A stretch of 40,193 nucleotides of DNA from Candidatus Parcubacteria bacterium (lineage in GTDB: Bacteria; Patescibacteriota; Patescibacteriia; Patescibacteriales; UBA12075), in assembly GCA_023132155.1 (NCBI GenBank), contig JAGLYP010000003.1, positions 1 through 40,193 of the forward strand, written 5' to 3'. Positions 21,334 to 29,426 of this stretch are shown in pieces. Under the pieces are notes generated by a model. That model had not been told where the DNA came from and did not search any database. It saw only the letters and a program-made list of their open reading frames with translations. The number at the start of each line of letters is the position of its first letter. The stretch's first letter is position 1. The translations under genes were made by a program, and so were the position numbers.

Positions 21334-21486
21334 CTGTCATCCTGGAATTTTTATCGGAGCGACAGCGGAAATAAAAATATCCGGGATCCAGGAGTAAAAT
21401 GCACGTACTTGCGTTTATTTGTTATTGTTTATTTATTTCTCGCTCCCCTGGATTCCAGGTTGCGCTTCGCGCCCCTAGAATGACAG
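21334..21486. mobile_element. MITE-like foldback element, copy 1
   Basis: The left part (21335-21394) matches 27396-27455 at 59 of 60 positions, starting TGTCATCCTGG and ending TCCAGGAG. After an A/T spacer, a shorter inverted part (CCTGGATTCCAGG, then CCTAGAATGACAG) closes the element, giving imperfect terminal inverted repeats CTGTCATYCTRGG. It has no coding capacity. It accounts for about half of the 322-nt gap 21262-21583, in which nothing else was found. Confidence 0.65.
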
Positions 21487-21583
21487 TGGACGGGAGATAT
21501 ACTAAAAATTTATTAATTACCCATAAAATTGTCCGAAGAAGCTATTTTTTAAAAGCGTGCAACATGAGTTAACAAAAATAAAT

Positions 21584-21718
21584 ATGAAAATAAAATTACA
21601 AACAAAAAATAAAAACAAAAGCAAAGGGTTGAAGGTGCGAGTAATTAGGGCGCCAATTGTTGATACTGAAGAATTAAAACAGATTGTGTTTGCCAGAACC
21701 AGGGCTTTGGTTTTGTAA
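21584..21718 (+). CDS. possible 44-residue basic protein between mraZ and rsmH
   Basis: ATG at 21584 opens a 44-codon frame ending in TAA 7 nt before the rsmH start. The first 20 residues are Lys/Asn/Gln rich (MKIKLQTKNKNKSKG) and the rest (VRVIRAPIVDTEELKQIVFA) looks like ordinary protein. The spacing to rsmH fits an operon member. I recognise no family, and there is no Shine-Dalgarno site. Moderate to low confidence. Confidence 0.4.
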   Translation: MKIKLQTKNKNKSKGLKVRVIRAPIVDTEELKQIVFARTRALVL

Positions 21719-21725
21719 TTTCAGT

Positions 21726-22721
21726 ATGAAAGAATATAAACACATCCCGGTAATGTTAAATGAGGTAATTGATTTTTTGTCTCCTGAAAAAAATCAAAAT
21801 TTTATTGATTGCACATTGGGAGGCGCCGGTTATACGGTTGCAATCGCGAAATTGATTTTACCGAAAGGAAAAATACTATCAATTGATTTGGATCAGATGG
21901 CTTTAAAAAACGCTGAGAGCGTAATCAAAAAAGAAAATTTAAGAAATATTAAAATAGTACATGGCAATTTCAAAGATATCTCGAAAATTTTACAAAATAA
22001 TTGGAATAACAAACAAAATATCCAAATTAACGGTATTGTATTCGATCTTGGTTTATCATCAGCTCAACTCCAGGACGAGCGCAGGGGATTTTCTTTTCAG
22101 CTGGATGCTCCGTTAGATATGGCTTTTGGGGGCACACATCACACATCACACATCACACATCACGTATCACTTAATAATGAATGTTCTACTGCGGAGATTG
22201 TGAATAATTGGGGCGTAGCAGAGATAGAGAAAATATTAAAGGATTATGGGGAGGAGCGGTTTGCGAAGAGTATTGCCAAGGGAATTGTTGACGCGAGAAA
22301 AGAGGGTGAGATCAAAAAAACTAAACAGTTAGTTGGTATAATTGCCAGGGCTGTGCCCGGAAAATATCGGAATAATAAAAAAATTCATTTTGCTACGCGC
22401 ACTTTTCAGGCGTTGCGGATTGCCACCAATGATGAATTAAATAGCCTTAAAAAAGCTCTTCCGCAAGCTTTAAATATATTGGCAAGCGGCGGAAGAATCG
22501 CGGTTATTTCTTATCATAGCTTGGAAGACAGGATAGTAAAGCATTTTTTTAAAAAAGAATCCAAAGATTGCTTGTGCCCGCCGGAATTTCCGGTGTGTGT
22601 ATGCGGGCATAAAGCCGGTTTAAAAATAATTACAAAAAAAGCATTATTGCCAAGCAACGAGGAAGTGAAAAAAAATCCCAGATCGCGAAGCGCGAAAATG
22701 AGAGTAGTTGAAAAAATATAA
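21726..22721 (+). CDS. rsmH: 16S rRNA m4C1402 methyltransferase RsmH (MraW)
   Basis: An S-adenosylmethionine-dependent enzyme that methylates N4 of C1402 in the ribosomal P site of 16S rRNA. Family blocks are HIPVMLNEV at the N-terminus, FIDCTLGGAGYT (SAM site), GIVFDLGLSSAQLQDERRGFSF, the ATRTFQALRIATNDE block and the C-terminal SYHSLEDRIVKHFF. I start it at 21726 (MKEYKHIPVM); an upstream in-frame ATG at 21684 would overlap the small ORF and is not family-like. Oddity: the usual LDMRMD region reads LDMAFGG followed by about a dozen residues (THHTSHITHHVS) encoded by a (CACACAT)n tandem repeat, so repeat DNA has entered the coding frame. The gene still appears intact at 331 residues. Confidence 0.93.
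   Translation: MKEYKHIPVMLNEVIDFLSPEKNQNFIDCTLGGAGYTVAIAKLILPKGKILSIDLDQMALKNAESVIKKENLRNIKIVHGNFKDISKILQNNWNNKQNIQINGIVFDLGLSSAQLQDERRGFSFQLDAPLDMAFGGTHHTSHITHHVSLNNECSTAEIVNNWGVAEIEKILKDYGEERFAKSIAKGIVDARKEGEIKKTKQLVGIIARAVPGKYRNNKKIHFATRTFQALRIATNDELNSLKKALPQALNILASGGRIAVISYHSLEDRIVKHFFKKESKDCLCPPEFPVCVCGHKAGLKIITKKALLPSNEEVKKNPRSRSAKMRVVEKI
22133..22167. repeat. in-frame 7-nt tandem repeat inside rsmH
   Basis: Four exact CACACAT units (22133-22160) followed by CACGTAT (22161-22167). Because 7 is not a multiple of 3, the encoded peptide is not periodic. It replaces part of a usually conserved loop of RsmH. Confidence 0.85.
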
Positions 22722-22756
22722 AAGTCCCTAAAAATAAAATCAAACAAAAAATAAAA

Positions 22757-23101
22757 ATGGCAAAAATACAAAAAATTGACAATAGAATTTTAAATTCCAA
22801 GCGGAAAAAAAGGAATATTTTGTCGTGGAGGCTGGTTAATAGAGTAATAATTTTTTTGGCTGTTTTATCAGGATTTGGTTATATTGTTACTATAAATGAC
22901 TTGGCAGTGAAAGGCATTGTTTTGGAAGAATTAAGAAAGGAGGCCGCGGAACAAAACAATTTGACCAATGATTACGAATTGGCTATTATGGAGATGGAAT
23001 CTTATGATCATATTAATAAAAGGGCGAAAGATATGAAAATGGTTAAAGTGGATAAAATTGATTATATTACAATTAACAATGAAGGCGTTGCTAAAAAATA
23101 A
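22757..23101 (+). CDS. FtsL/DivIC-like cell division protein
   Basis: A 114-residue bitopic protein with a basic cytoplasmic N-terminus (NSKRKKRN), one membrane helix (about residues 27-47) and an extracellular coiled-coil stretch (EELRKEAAEQNN onwards). This is the FtsL/DivIC (septum formation initiator) architecture. FtsL-type proteins form a complex with FtsB/DivIC and FtsQ that activates septal peptidoglycan synthesis. Sequence conservation is low in this family, so position between rsmH and the PBP gene is the main evidence for FtsL rather than FtsB. Confidence 0.75.
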   Translation: MAKIQKIDNRILNSKRKKRNILSWRLVNRVIIFLAVLSGFGYIVTINDLAVKGIVLEELRKEAAEQNNLTNDYELAIMEMESYDHINKRAKDMKMVKVDKIDYITINNEGVAKK

Positions 23102-23136
23102 GTTTTTATAAATGATGATATAGTAAATAAATACAG

Positions 23137-25077
23137 ATGATACTGGCAAAAAAAAAAGCAAAAAATAATTCCGATTATACTAATCGCCTGAATGTGGTCA
23201 TGGTGATTATTTTTTTATTGGCCGGTATCTTGGCTTATAAATTATTTAACCTGCAGGTAATACAGCACGATCTTTACGCGGCGCTAGCTATGGATCAGCA
23301 TCAGGTTTTTAATACGCTTAAGCCGGAAAGAGGAAGAATTTTTATTCAAGACGGACAAGCGGGTAATGGCGAATATTATCCGGTAGCTACAAATAAAGAG
23401 TATGCTCTGATTTACGCGATTCCAAAAAAAATTCAAAATGCCGAAAAAACAGCGGAGATATTTTATGAAATATTTAATAAAAAAGAAGCTGAGAAAGAAG
23501 TAGATGCGCTATTGGATAGTGATGAGTATTTTAAGGAATTAACCGAAGATTTTAATCCTTTGCTGGCGCGGAAAAAAGATGCTATCAGTAAAAAAGAAAA
23601 AGAAGAATTTTTGAAGATAAAAAGGGAATTGGAAATTAAATTGAGAAAAGAGGAAATAATTGAAAATTATAAGAAAAAATTAAGCAAAAAAAACGACCCC
23701 TACGAACCGATCAAAAAAAAGGTTGGTGAAGAAGAATTAGAAAAAATACTAGCATTGGATTTGGAGGGCGTTGATTATATAATGGAAGATTATCGATATT
23801 ATCCGGAGGGCGGTGTCTGCTCTCATTTGCTTGGATTTGTCGGCTTTAACGGAGATGAAAGAATCGGCCAATACGGGCTTGAGGGTTTTTTTGATTATGA
23901 ATTATCAGGAAAGTACGGTTCAATAAAGGCCGAGCGTTCAGCCAAAGGAGGCTTGATTATTATTAAGGAGCGTGAATATAATGAGCCGTTGGACGGGAGT
24001 GATTTAATTTTAACGATTAATCGCTCTATTCAATTCGCAACCTGTGAAATGCTTGAGGAATCAGCAACGCGGCACGGAGCAGACGGTGGAACAGTTATTG
24101 TTATGGAGCCTGGTACGGGCGCGATTTTAGCAATGTGCTCTTGGCCGAGTTATGATCCGAATAATTATGGTAAAGTTGAAGATATTAATATTTATAATAA
24201 CCCGGCAATATTTGAACAATATGAGCCTGGTTCAATTTTTAAGGTTATTACTATGGCTGCCGGCATTGACCAGGAAAAAGTCAGCCCTAACACTTTTTAC
24301 ACTGACAAAGGCTATGTTATGATTGAAGGCTGGCCGAAACCGATTAAAAATTCCGATTATGGAACGCATGGCGAGCATGGCAGGGTAAATATGGTTACTG
24401 TTTTGGAAGAATCTTTAAATACTGGTTCAATTTATGTTATGAAACAAACTTCGCCTGAAATATTCGCCGATTATGTGATCAATTTCGGTTTTGGCGAGAA
24501 AACCGGCATTGAATTGGAAACAGAAGGAATTAGCAATGTGAATAGCTTGAAAAGAAAAACAATACGTCCGATTGAAGCCGCGACCGCTTCTTTTGGACAG
24601 GGAATTACAGCCACTCCTTTGCAGATTGTTACAGCTTATTCCGCTGTCGTGAATGGCGGAATGTTAATAAAGCCTTATGTGGTTTCAGAGATCGTGGCTA
24701 GCGATGGCGTTAAACAAAAAATCCGGCCTAAGCAAATCAGGCGGGTGATTTCAGAAAAAGCGGCTTTATTGGTTTCCGGCATGATGGTGAACGTTGTTGA
24801 CGGCGGACACGCCAAACTTGCGGGGGTGAAAGGGTATTACGTAGGCGGTAAAACCGGAACAGCGCAGGTCGCCGATAAGGAAAGGGGCGGATATAGCGAA
24901 GATAAAACAATCCATTCCTTTGTCGGTTTCGCGCCGATTGAAAATCCAAAGTTTGTTATGCTGGTAAAGCTGGATAATCCGAAAGATGTTAAATTTTCCG
25001 CGTCTTCAGCAGCACCCTTGTTCGGCCGGATAGCGGAATTTATTTTAAATTATTTTCAGATCCCTAAAGAGAGATAA
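23137..25077 (+). CDS. ftsI: penicillin-binding protein 2 / FtsI-type transpeptidase
   Basis: A class B penicillin-binding protein that cross-links peptidoglycan, here presumably at the division septum because of its dcw location. One N-terminal membrane helix (about 20-42) is followed by the PBP dimerisation domain (LKPERGRIF block, then a Lys/Glu-rich charged insertion at about 110-205) and the transpeptidase domain with SIFK (366-369, catalytic Ser366), SLN (426-428) and KTG (572-574). All catalytic motifs are intact. The length of 646 is normal. murF starts 2 nt after the stop, so the two are coupled. A Spo VD or elongasome PBP2 role is possible, since no PASTA domain or rodA/ftsW partner is in view. 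Confidence 0.9.
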   Translation: MILAKKKAKNNSDYTNRLNVVMVIIFLLAGILAYKLFNLQVIQHDLYAALAMDQHQVFNTLKPERGRIFIQDGQAGNGEYYPVATNKEYALIYAIPKKIQNAEKTAEIFYEIFNKKEAEKEVDALLDSDEYFKELTEDFNPLLARKKDAISKKEKEEFLKIKRELEIKLRKEEIIENYKKKLSKKNDPYEPIKKKVGEEELEKILALDLEGVDYIMEDYRYYPEGGVCSHLLGFVGFNGDERIGQYGLEGFFDYELSGKYGSIKAERSAKGGLIIIKEREYNEPLDGSDLILTINRSIQFATCEMLEESATRHGADGGTVIVMEPGTGAILAMCSWPSYDPNNYGKVEDINIYNNPAIFEQYEPGSIFKVITMAAGIDQEKVSPNTFYTDKGYVMIEGWPKPIKNSDYGTHGEHGRVNMVTVLEESLNTGSIYVMKQTSPEIFADYVINFGFGEKTGIELETEGISNVNSLKRKTIRPIEAATASFGQGITATPLQIVTAYSAVVNGGMLIKPYVVSEIVASDGVKQKIRPKQIRRVISEKAALLVSGMMVNVVDGGHAKLAGVKGYYVGGKTGTAQVADKERGGYSEDKTIHSFVGFAPIENPKFVMLVKLDNPKDVKFSASSAAPLFGRIAEFILNYFQIPKER

Positions 25078-25079
25078 AT

Positions 25080-26366
25080 ATGAAAAAATTAATTCAATTA
25101 AAATTAAAAATAGCGGCAAAAATAATTTTAGCGAAGTACAAGCCGAAAGTGATTGGTATTACCGGCAGTGTTGGAAAGACTACCGCGAAAGAAGCGGTTT
25201 ACGTGGTTTTAAAAGATAAATTTAATACTCGGAGAAGCGTAAAAAATTATAATAATGAAATCGGCTTGCCTTTGGCTATTATTGGCGTTGATTCTCCGAG
25301 GAAGTCTTTAATCGGCTGGATATCGGTTTTTTTGAAAGCAAGCAAATTAATATTTTTTAAAGATGAAAATTATCCAAAAGTATTGATTCTTGAGATGGGC
25401 ATAGACCGCCCCGGGGATATGGATTATTTATTAAAAATAGCAAAGCCGGATATCGGGATAATTACTTTTGTCGGTTCGGTTCATCTTGAATATTTCGCGT
25501 CCAAAGAAAAATTAAGGCAAGAAAAAGGCAAATTAATAAAAAATATCAAAAAATCAGGATATTCTATAATTAATTATGACAATGAAGGCTCCAGAAAATC
25601 AATCAATGAAAGCAAAGCTAAAATAATCAGCTATGGTTTGGATGAAGAGGCTAGTTTGCGCGCGCGAGAAATAAGGTTCAGCTTTGAAGAAACTGGCGAA
25701 AATTCTTTGCAAGGGATTAATTTTAAGATAATTTATGATGGCGCCGCTACGCCGGTTTTATTGCCTAATGTTCTTGGCGTGAATGCTATTTATGCCGCCT
25801 TGGCGGGAGCGGCCGCGGGAATCGCGCTTGGGATGAATATGGTTGAAATCAGCCAGTCGCTTAGACAGTTTGTTTCACCGAAAGGAAGGATGAATATTAT
25901 TAAGGGAATAAAAAATACAACAATTATTGACGATACTTATAACTCGGAGCCGCAGTCGGTAATCGCCGCTTTAGAAACTTTGAAAATGATATCAGCTAAA
26001 AATAGAAAAATCGCGGTTTTAGGGGATATGCTTGAACTTGGCAGATATAGCGAAGATGGACACAAGGAGGTCGGTAGATATTTATTTGAAACAGGGGTTG
26101 ATAAATTGATTTTGGCAGGCGAGCGATCCAGGGATATTGGCAGAGGCGCTACGGAGGCTGGCATGTTAAGGGATGATATTTTTCATTTTTCCAAATCCGA
26201 TGACGCGAAAATGTTTGTTCAGGATAGGCTAAGAGCGGGGGACTTGGTTTTAATTAAAGGTTCGCAAGGCATGAGAATGGAGAAAATCGTTAAGGAAATA
26301 ATGGCAGAGCCGTTGCGCGCTAAGGAGCTGTTGGTTAGGCAGGAGCGGGAATGGTTGGAAAATTAA
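25080..26366 (+). CDS. murF: MurF-like Mur ligase lacking the N-terminal substrate domain
   Basis: A Mur ligase of the MurF type, which adds D-Ala-D-Ala to UDP-MurNAc-tripeptide in peptidoglycan synthesis. The P-loop GITGSVGKTT is at residues 26-35; next come NNEIGLPLAI, the EMGIDRPGDM block, HLEYFASKE, and the C-terminal-domain signature DDTYNSEPQSV with VLGDMLELG. In typical MurF the P-loop lies near residue 105, after domain 1, which binds the UDP-sugar. Here that domain is absent and only a short hydrophobic/basic N-terminus precedes the P-loop. The same pattern could mean a noncanonical Mur ligase or a substrate bound in another way. It is the last dcw gene before cysK; no ftsW, murG or mraY follows. 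Confidence 0.85.
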   Translation: MKKLIQLKLKIAAKIILAKYKPKVIGITGSVGKTTAKEAVYVVLKDKFNTRRSVKNYNNEIGLPLAIIGVDSPRKSLIGWISVFLKASKLIFFKDENYPKVLILEMGIDRPGDMDYLLKIAKPDIGIITFVGSVHLEYFASKEKLRQEKGKLIKNIKKSGYSIINYDNEGSRKSINESKAKIISYGLDEEASLRAREIRFSFEETGENSLQGINFKIIYDGAATPVLLPNVLGVNAIYAALAGAAAGIALGMNMVEISQSLRQFVSPKGRMNIIKGIKNTTIIDDTYNSEPQSVIAALETLKMISAKNRKIAVLGDMLELGRYSEDGHKEVGRYLFETGVDKLILAGERSRDIGRGATEAGMLRDDIFHFSKSDDAKMFVQDRLRAGDLVLIKGSQGMRMEKIVKEIMAEPLRAKELLVRQEREWLEN

Positions 26367-26458
26367 AAATTAATAATTTTTTTTGATTATAAATTATCCG
26401 CCCAAGGCGAATCAGCCCTTGGCCGGCAAATTTTATAGCAAATTCACAAATAAAAGAT

Positions 26459-27352
26459 ATGATATACAATAATGTTTTACAAACTATCGGCAATACGCCC
26501 TTGGTCAAGATTAATAAATTGAACGACAAAAATGATGTGAATATTTACGCCAAAATTGAAGGTCGGAATCCGAGCGGAAGCATTAAAGACAGAATTGCCC
26601 TAAAAATGATTGAAAAAGCGGAAGCGTCTGGAAAATTGGATAAAAATAAAATTATTATTGAGGCCACTTCAGGAAATACAGGCATTTCACTGGCTATGAT
26701 TGGCGCGGTTAAAGGTTACAAAATCGAGATAGTAATGAGTGAAGCGGTTTCAGTTGAGCGGCAGAAGATGATTAAAGCATTTGGGGCGGATATAATTTTA
26801 ACGCCGAAAGAAAAGGGAACTGATGGAGCAATAATAAAAGCGCGTGAATTAATCAAGCGGAATCCTGAGAAATATTATCATACTGATCAATTTTCCAATG
26901 ATGCTAACGCGGCGGCGCATTATGAAACAACCGCCCAAGAGATTTGGCGGCAGACCGGCGGCGATATTGATTATTTTGTGGCCGCAATCGGCACTTCCGG
27001 GACTTTGATGGGGGTTGGCGAGTATTTAAAAAAATATAATCCAAAAGTAAAAATTGTGAGCGCTGAACCTAAAAGAGGGCATTATATACAGGGCTTGAAA
27101 AATATGGAAGAGGCAATTGTGCCCGCGATATATGATAAGAGCAAATTAGATGGTATAATTATAATAGATACGGATGAGGCGTATGAAATGTCCCGGCAGA
27201 TTATAAAAAACGAAGGAATTTTTGTTGGAATGAGCTCGGGAGCCGCTATGCTTGCTTCTTTGAAAGTTGCGGAAAAAATTACAAAAGGAAATATCGTAAC
27301 AATTTTTCCGGATAGGGGGGAGAAGTATTTGAGTACGAGTTTGTTTGTTTAA
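26459..27352 (+). CDS. cysK: cysteine synthase (O-acetylserine sulfhydrylase family)
   Basis: A PLP enzyme of fold type II that makes cysteine from O-acetylserine, or O-phosphoserine, and sulfide. The PLP lysine is Lys43 in NPSGSIKDR, the phosphate loop TSGNTG is at 70-75, and AAIGTSGTLMGVG and FVGMSSGAAM match the family. The length of 297 is close to CysM/CysK. No cysE or sulfate-reduction genes are visible, so the sulfur source may be scavenged sulfide. A cystathionine beta-synthase-like activity is the main alternative. It lies upstream of cysS, separated by a foldback element, so the two genes form a cysteine supply and use pair. The 92-nt gap before it holds one hairpin (CCAAGG/CCTTGG, 26402-26422). 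Confidence 0.9.
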   Translation: MIYNNVLQTIGNTPLVKINKLNDKNDVNIYAKIEGRNPSGSIKDRIALKMIEKAEASGKLDKNKIIIEATSGNTGISLAMIGAVKGYKIEIVMSEAVSVERQKMIKAFGADIILTPKEKGTDGAIIKARELIKRNPEKYYHTDQFSNDANAAAHYETTAQEIWRQTGGDIDYFVAAIGTSGTLMGVGEYLKKYNPKVKIVSAEPKRGHYIQGLKNMEEAIVPAIYDKSKLDGIIIIDTDEAYEMSRQIIKNEGIFVGMSSGAAMLASLKVAEKITKGNIVTIFPDRGEKYLSTSLFV

Positions 27353-27395
27353 AGTTTTTTTGTCATTTTGCACTTGAATGTTTCTTTTCTTTTCT

Positions 27396-27607
27396 TGTCA
27401 TCCTGGAATTTTTATTGGAGCGACAGCGGAAATAAAAATATCCGGGATCCAGGAGCGCGAGAAATAGCCGATAATTAAAAATTAATTAACACCACGTATA
27501 AATTTATTTATGTAATTGGTAATAATATAATAATTATACGTATTAACCCTGGATCCCGGATATTTTTTCTTGTCGCTTAAGCTCCAAGAAAAAATTCCAG
27601 GATGACA
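27396..27607. mobile_element. MITE-like foldback element, copy 2
   Basis: A 60-nt part (27396-27455) nearly identical to 21335-21394 is followed by an A/T-rich spacer of about 92 nt and an inverted, diverged copy (27548-27607). The ends form perfect 18-bp terminal inverted repeats starting TGTCATCCTGGAATTTTT. The spacer contains its own ACGTATAA/TTATACGT inverted repeat. There is no coding capacity. It fills most of the 352-nt gap 27353-27704; the remainder shows only a weak promoter-like TTGTCA-17-TATTAG (27625-27653). Confidence 0.75.
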
Positions 27608-27704
27608 AGAAGAGAGAGTTTTTTTTGTCAGCGAATTAATAAAAGTCTATTAGAAATGGCAGGGGGGTGTGGTAAAAGATTAAATTGTATTAAAATAAAA
27701 ATTT

Positions 27705-29294
27705 ATGCAAAAACTATATCTATACAACACATTAAGCAGAAAAAAAGAGGAATTCATTCCCATAAACAAATCAGAAATCGGATTATATACTTGCGGTCCT
27801 ACGGTTTATAATTACGCGCACATTGGTAATCTTAGAACTTATATTTTTGAGGATATTTTAAAGAGGGTTTTGAAATATAATGGTTATAAAGTGAAGCACG
27901 TGATGAACATAACGGATGTCGGGCATTTGACAGGGGATATGGATATGGGCGAAGATAAAATGGAAAAAACAAATAAAAATGCGCTTTATTTAAAGTGTGA
28001 AAATTGTGGTAAAGATTTTTTTAGTGGAATAATCAACTCTGGGAGTGGGATAAAACTTATTAACAACAAGCATCAATGTGAACATTGTAATCATGTTAAT
28101 TTAGCAAAAAATAATTCCTCGTATTTTAAAAAACAGAAAATAAATAAAAATGTTTGGGAAATAGCAAAGTTTTATGAAGAGGCGTTTATTAATGATTTAA
28201 AGCATTTAAATATTAAAATGCCGGATGAAATGCCGAAAGCGACTGAGTATATTCAAGAGCAAATTGATTTAATAAAAATTTTAGAAAAAAAAGGCTTTAC
28301 ATATAAGATAAGCGATGGTGTATATTATGATACTTCTAAATTTAAAGATTATAACAAGCTTTCACATTTAGATTTGGAAACTTTGCGGGAGGGCGCGCGG
28401 GTTGAGAAAAATGAGGAGAAAAAAAACCCCACCGATTTCGCGCTTTGGAAATTTTCGCCAAAATATAAAAAAAGGCAAATGGAGTGGAATAGTCCTTGGG
28501 GTATTGGTTTTCCAGGCTGGCACATTGAGTGCTCGGCTATGAGTATGGCGTTGCTTAAGGAAAAATTTGATATTCATTGCGGCGGAATTGATCATATTAA
28601 TGTTCATCATACCAATGAAATCGCGCAATCGGAAGCCGCGACTGGCAAGCATTTTTTTAATTATTGGATGCATGGCGCGTTTTTCAATATTAAGGGCGGC
28701 AAGAAAATGGCCAAAAGCGCGGGGAATTTTTTGACTTTGCAAAATACTTTTATTGAAAAAGGAATGGATCCATTGGTTTATCGTTTCGCGGCTTTACAGA
28801 CGCATTATCGCAAGCCGATGGAATATTCGGAAAAAATAATGAAGAACGCGGAAAACGGGTTTAAGCATCTTGTTAATCAGATAAGGGAATCAGGAATCAG
28901 GAATCCCTCCTTCGCCAAGGTTTCGGCGGGCAAGCAGGAACCAAGGATTATGGATGTGAGCAGTAAATACAAAGAAAATTTTTTGGATGCGGTTAATGAT
29001 GATTTAAATATGCCGAAAGCTTTGGCCGTACTACAGGAGGTTTTAAAATCCGACTTAAGCGGTGAGGTAAAGCTTGCTACTGTTTTGGATTTTGATAAGG
29101 TTTTGGGTCTAAAATTAGATGAGGCCGGCAAGGTAGAAGAATTGTCCGCAGAGGTTAAAGAATTAATAAAAATAAGAGAAAAAGCGCGGGTAGAAAAAAA
29201 TTGGGGAAAATCGGATAAGTTGCGCGAGAAAATAGAAAAATTAGGATATACTGTGGAAGATAGCAAAGAAGAAACAAAAGTTTATAAAAAATAG
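27705..29294 (+). CDS. cysS: cysteinyl-tRNA synthetase with inserted CxxC/CxxC ribbon
   Basis: A class I aminoacyl-tRNA synthetase that charges tRNA-Cys. Conserved elements are the zinc and substrate Cys30 in [14 protein letters not shown] (HIGN for HIGH), [27 protein letters not shown], and KMAKS for KMSKS, a variant seen in the family. Two oddities. Between GEDKMEK (82-88) and [12 protein letters not shown] (150 on), where most homologues have about ten residues, there are about 60 residues with CENC (98-101) and CEHC (125-128), resembling a zinc ribbon. Near residue 402, the stretch [10 protein letters not shown] is encoded by an interspersed-repeat-like sequence. The start at 27705 is the first ATG before the conserved N-terminus. 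The length of 529 exceeds the usual 460-480 because of these insertions. Confidence 0.95.
   Translation: MQKLYLYNTLSRKKEEFIPINKSEIGLYTCGPTVYNYAHIGNLRTYIFEDILKRVLKYNGYKVKHVMNITDVGHLTGDMDMGEDKMEKTNKNALYLKCENCGKDFFSGIINSGSGIKLINNKHQCEHCNHVNLAKNNSSYFKKQKINKNVWEIAKFYEEAFINDLKHLNIKMPDEMPKATEYIQEQIDLIKILEKKGFTYKISDGVYYDTSKFKDYNKLSHLDLETLREGARVEKNEEKKNPTDFALWKFSPKYKKRQMEWNSPWGIGFPGWHIECSAMSMALLKEKFDIHCGGIDHINVHHTNEIAQSEAATGKHFFNYWMHGAFFNIKGGKKMAKSAGNFLTLQNTFIEKGMDPLVYRFAALQTHYRKPMEYSEKIMKNAENGFKHLVNQIRESGIRNPSFAKVSAGKQEPRIMDVSSKYKENFLDAVNDDLNMPKALAVLQEVLKSDLSGEVKLATVLDFDKVLGLKLDEAGKVEELSAEVKELIKIREKARVEKNWGKSDKLREKIEKLGYTVEDSKEETKVYKK
28908..28940. repeat. repeat-like insertion in cysS coding sequence
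   Basis: The segment encoding [10 protein letters not shown] (CCTTCGCCAAGG then TTTCGGCGGGCAAGC) is GC rich, lies in a variable loop after the catalytic core and resembles a peptide I associate with repeat insertions in CPR proteins. That association is from memory and was not searched. Confidence 0.35.
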
Positions 29295-29298
29295 TGCT

Positions 29299-29417
29299 AA
29301 TATACAATATTAAATATCCAATATACATTCAATAGTTAATTTTTAATATTCAATAATAAAAACATTAAATAGATTTGAGTATTAAATGAATATTGGATAT
29401 TGAGTATTGGATATTTT
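29299..29417. repeat. 17-unit degenerate 7-nt tandem array before dusB
   Basis: The whole cysS-dusB gap reads in one heptamer register for 119 nt. The first units are AATATAC, AATATTA, AATATCC, AATATAC, ATTCAAT, AGTTAAT, TTTTAAT, ATTCAAT; the last are ATATTGG, ATATTGA, GTATTGG, ATATTTT. Left units (AATATCC) are complementary to right ones (GGATATT), so the array can fold back. It is the longest such array in the window. Confidence 0.7.
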
Positions 29418-29426
29418 TTTCATTCT

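Noticed and set aside
29299-29417. CRISPR array or phage attachment site
   Set aside because: Units are 7 nt, degenerate and contiguous with no spacers; no cas or integrase genes are present.
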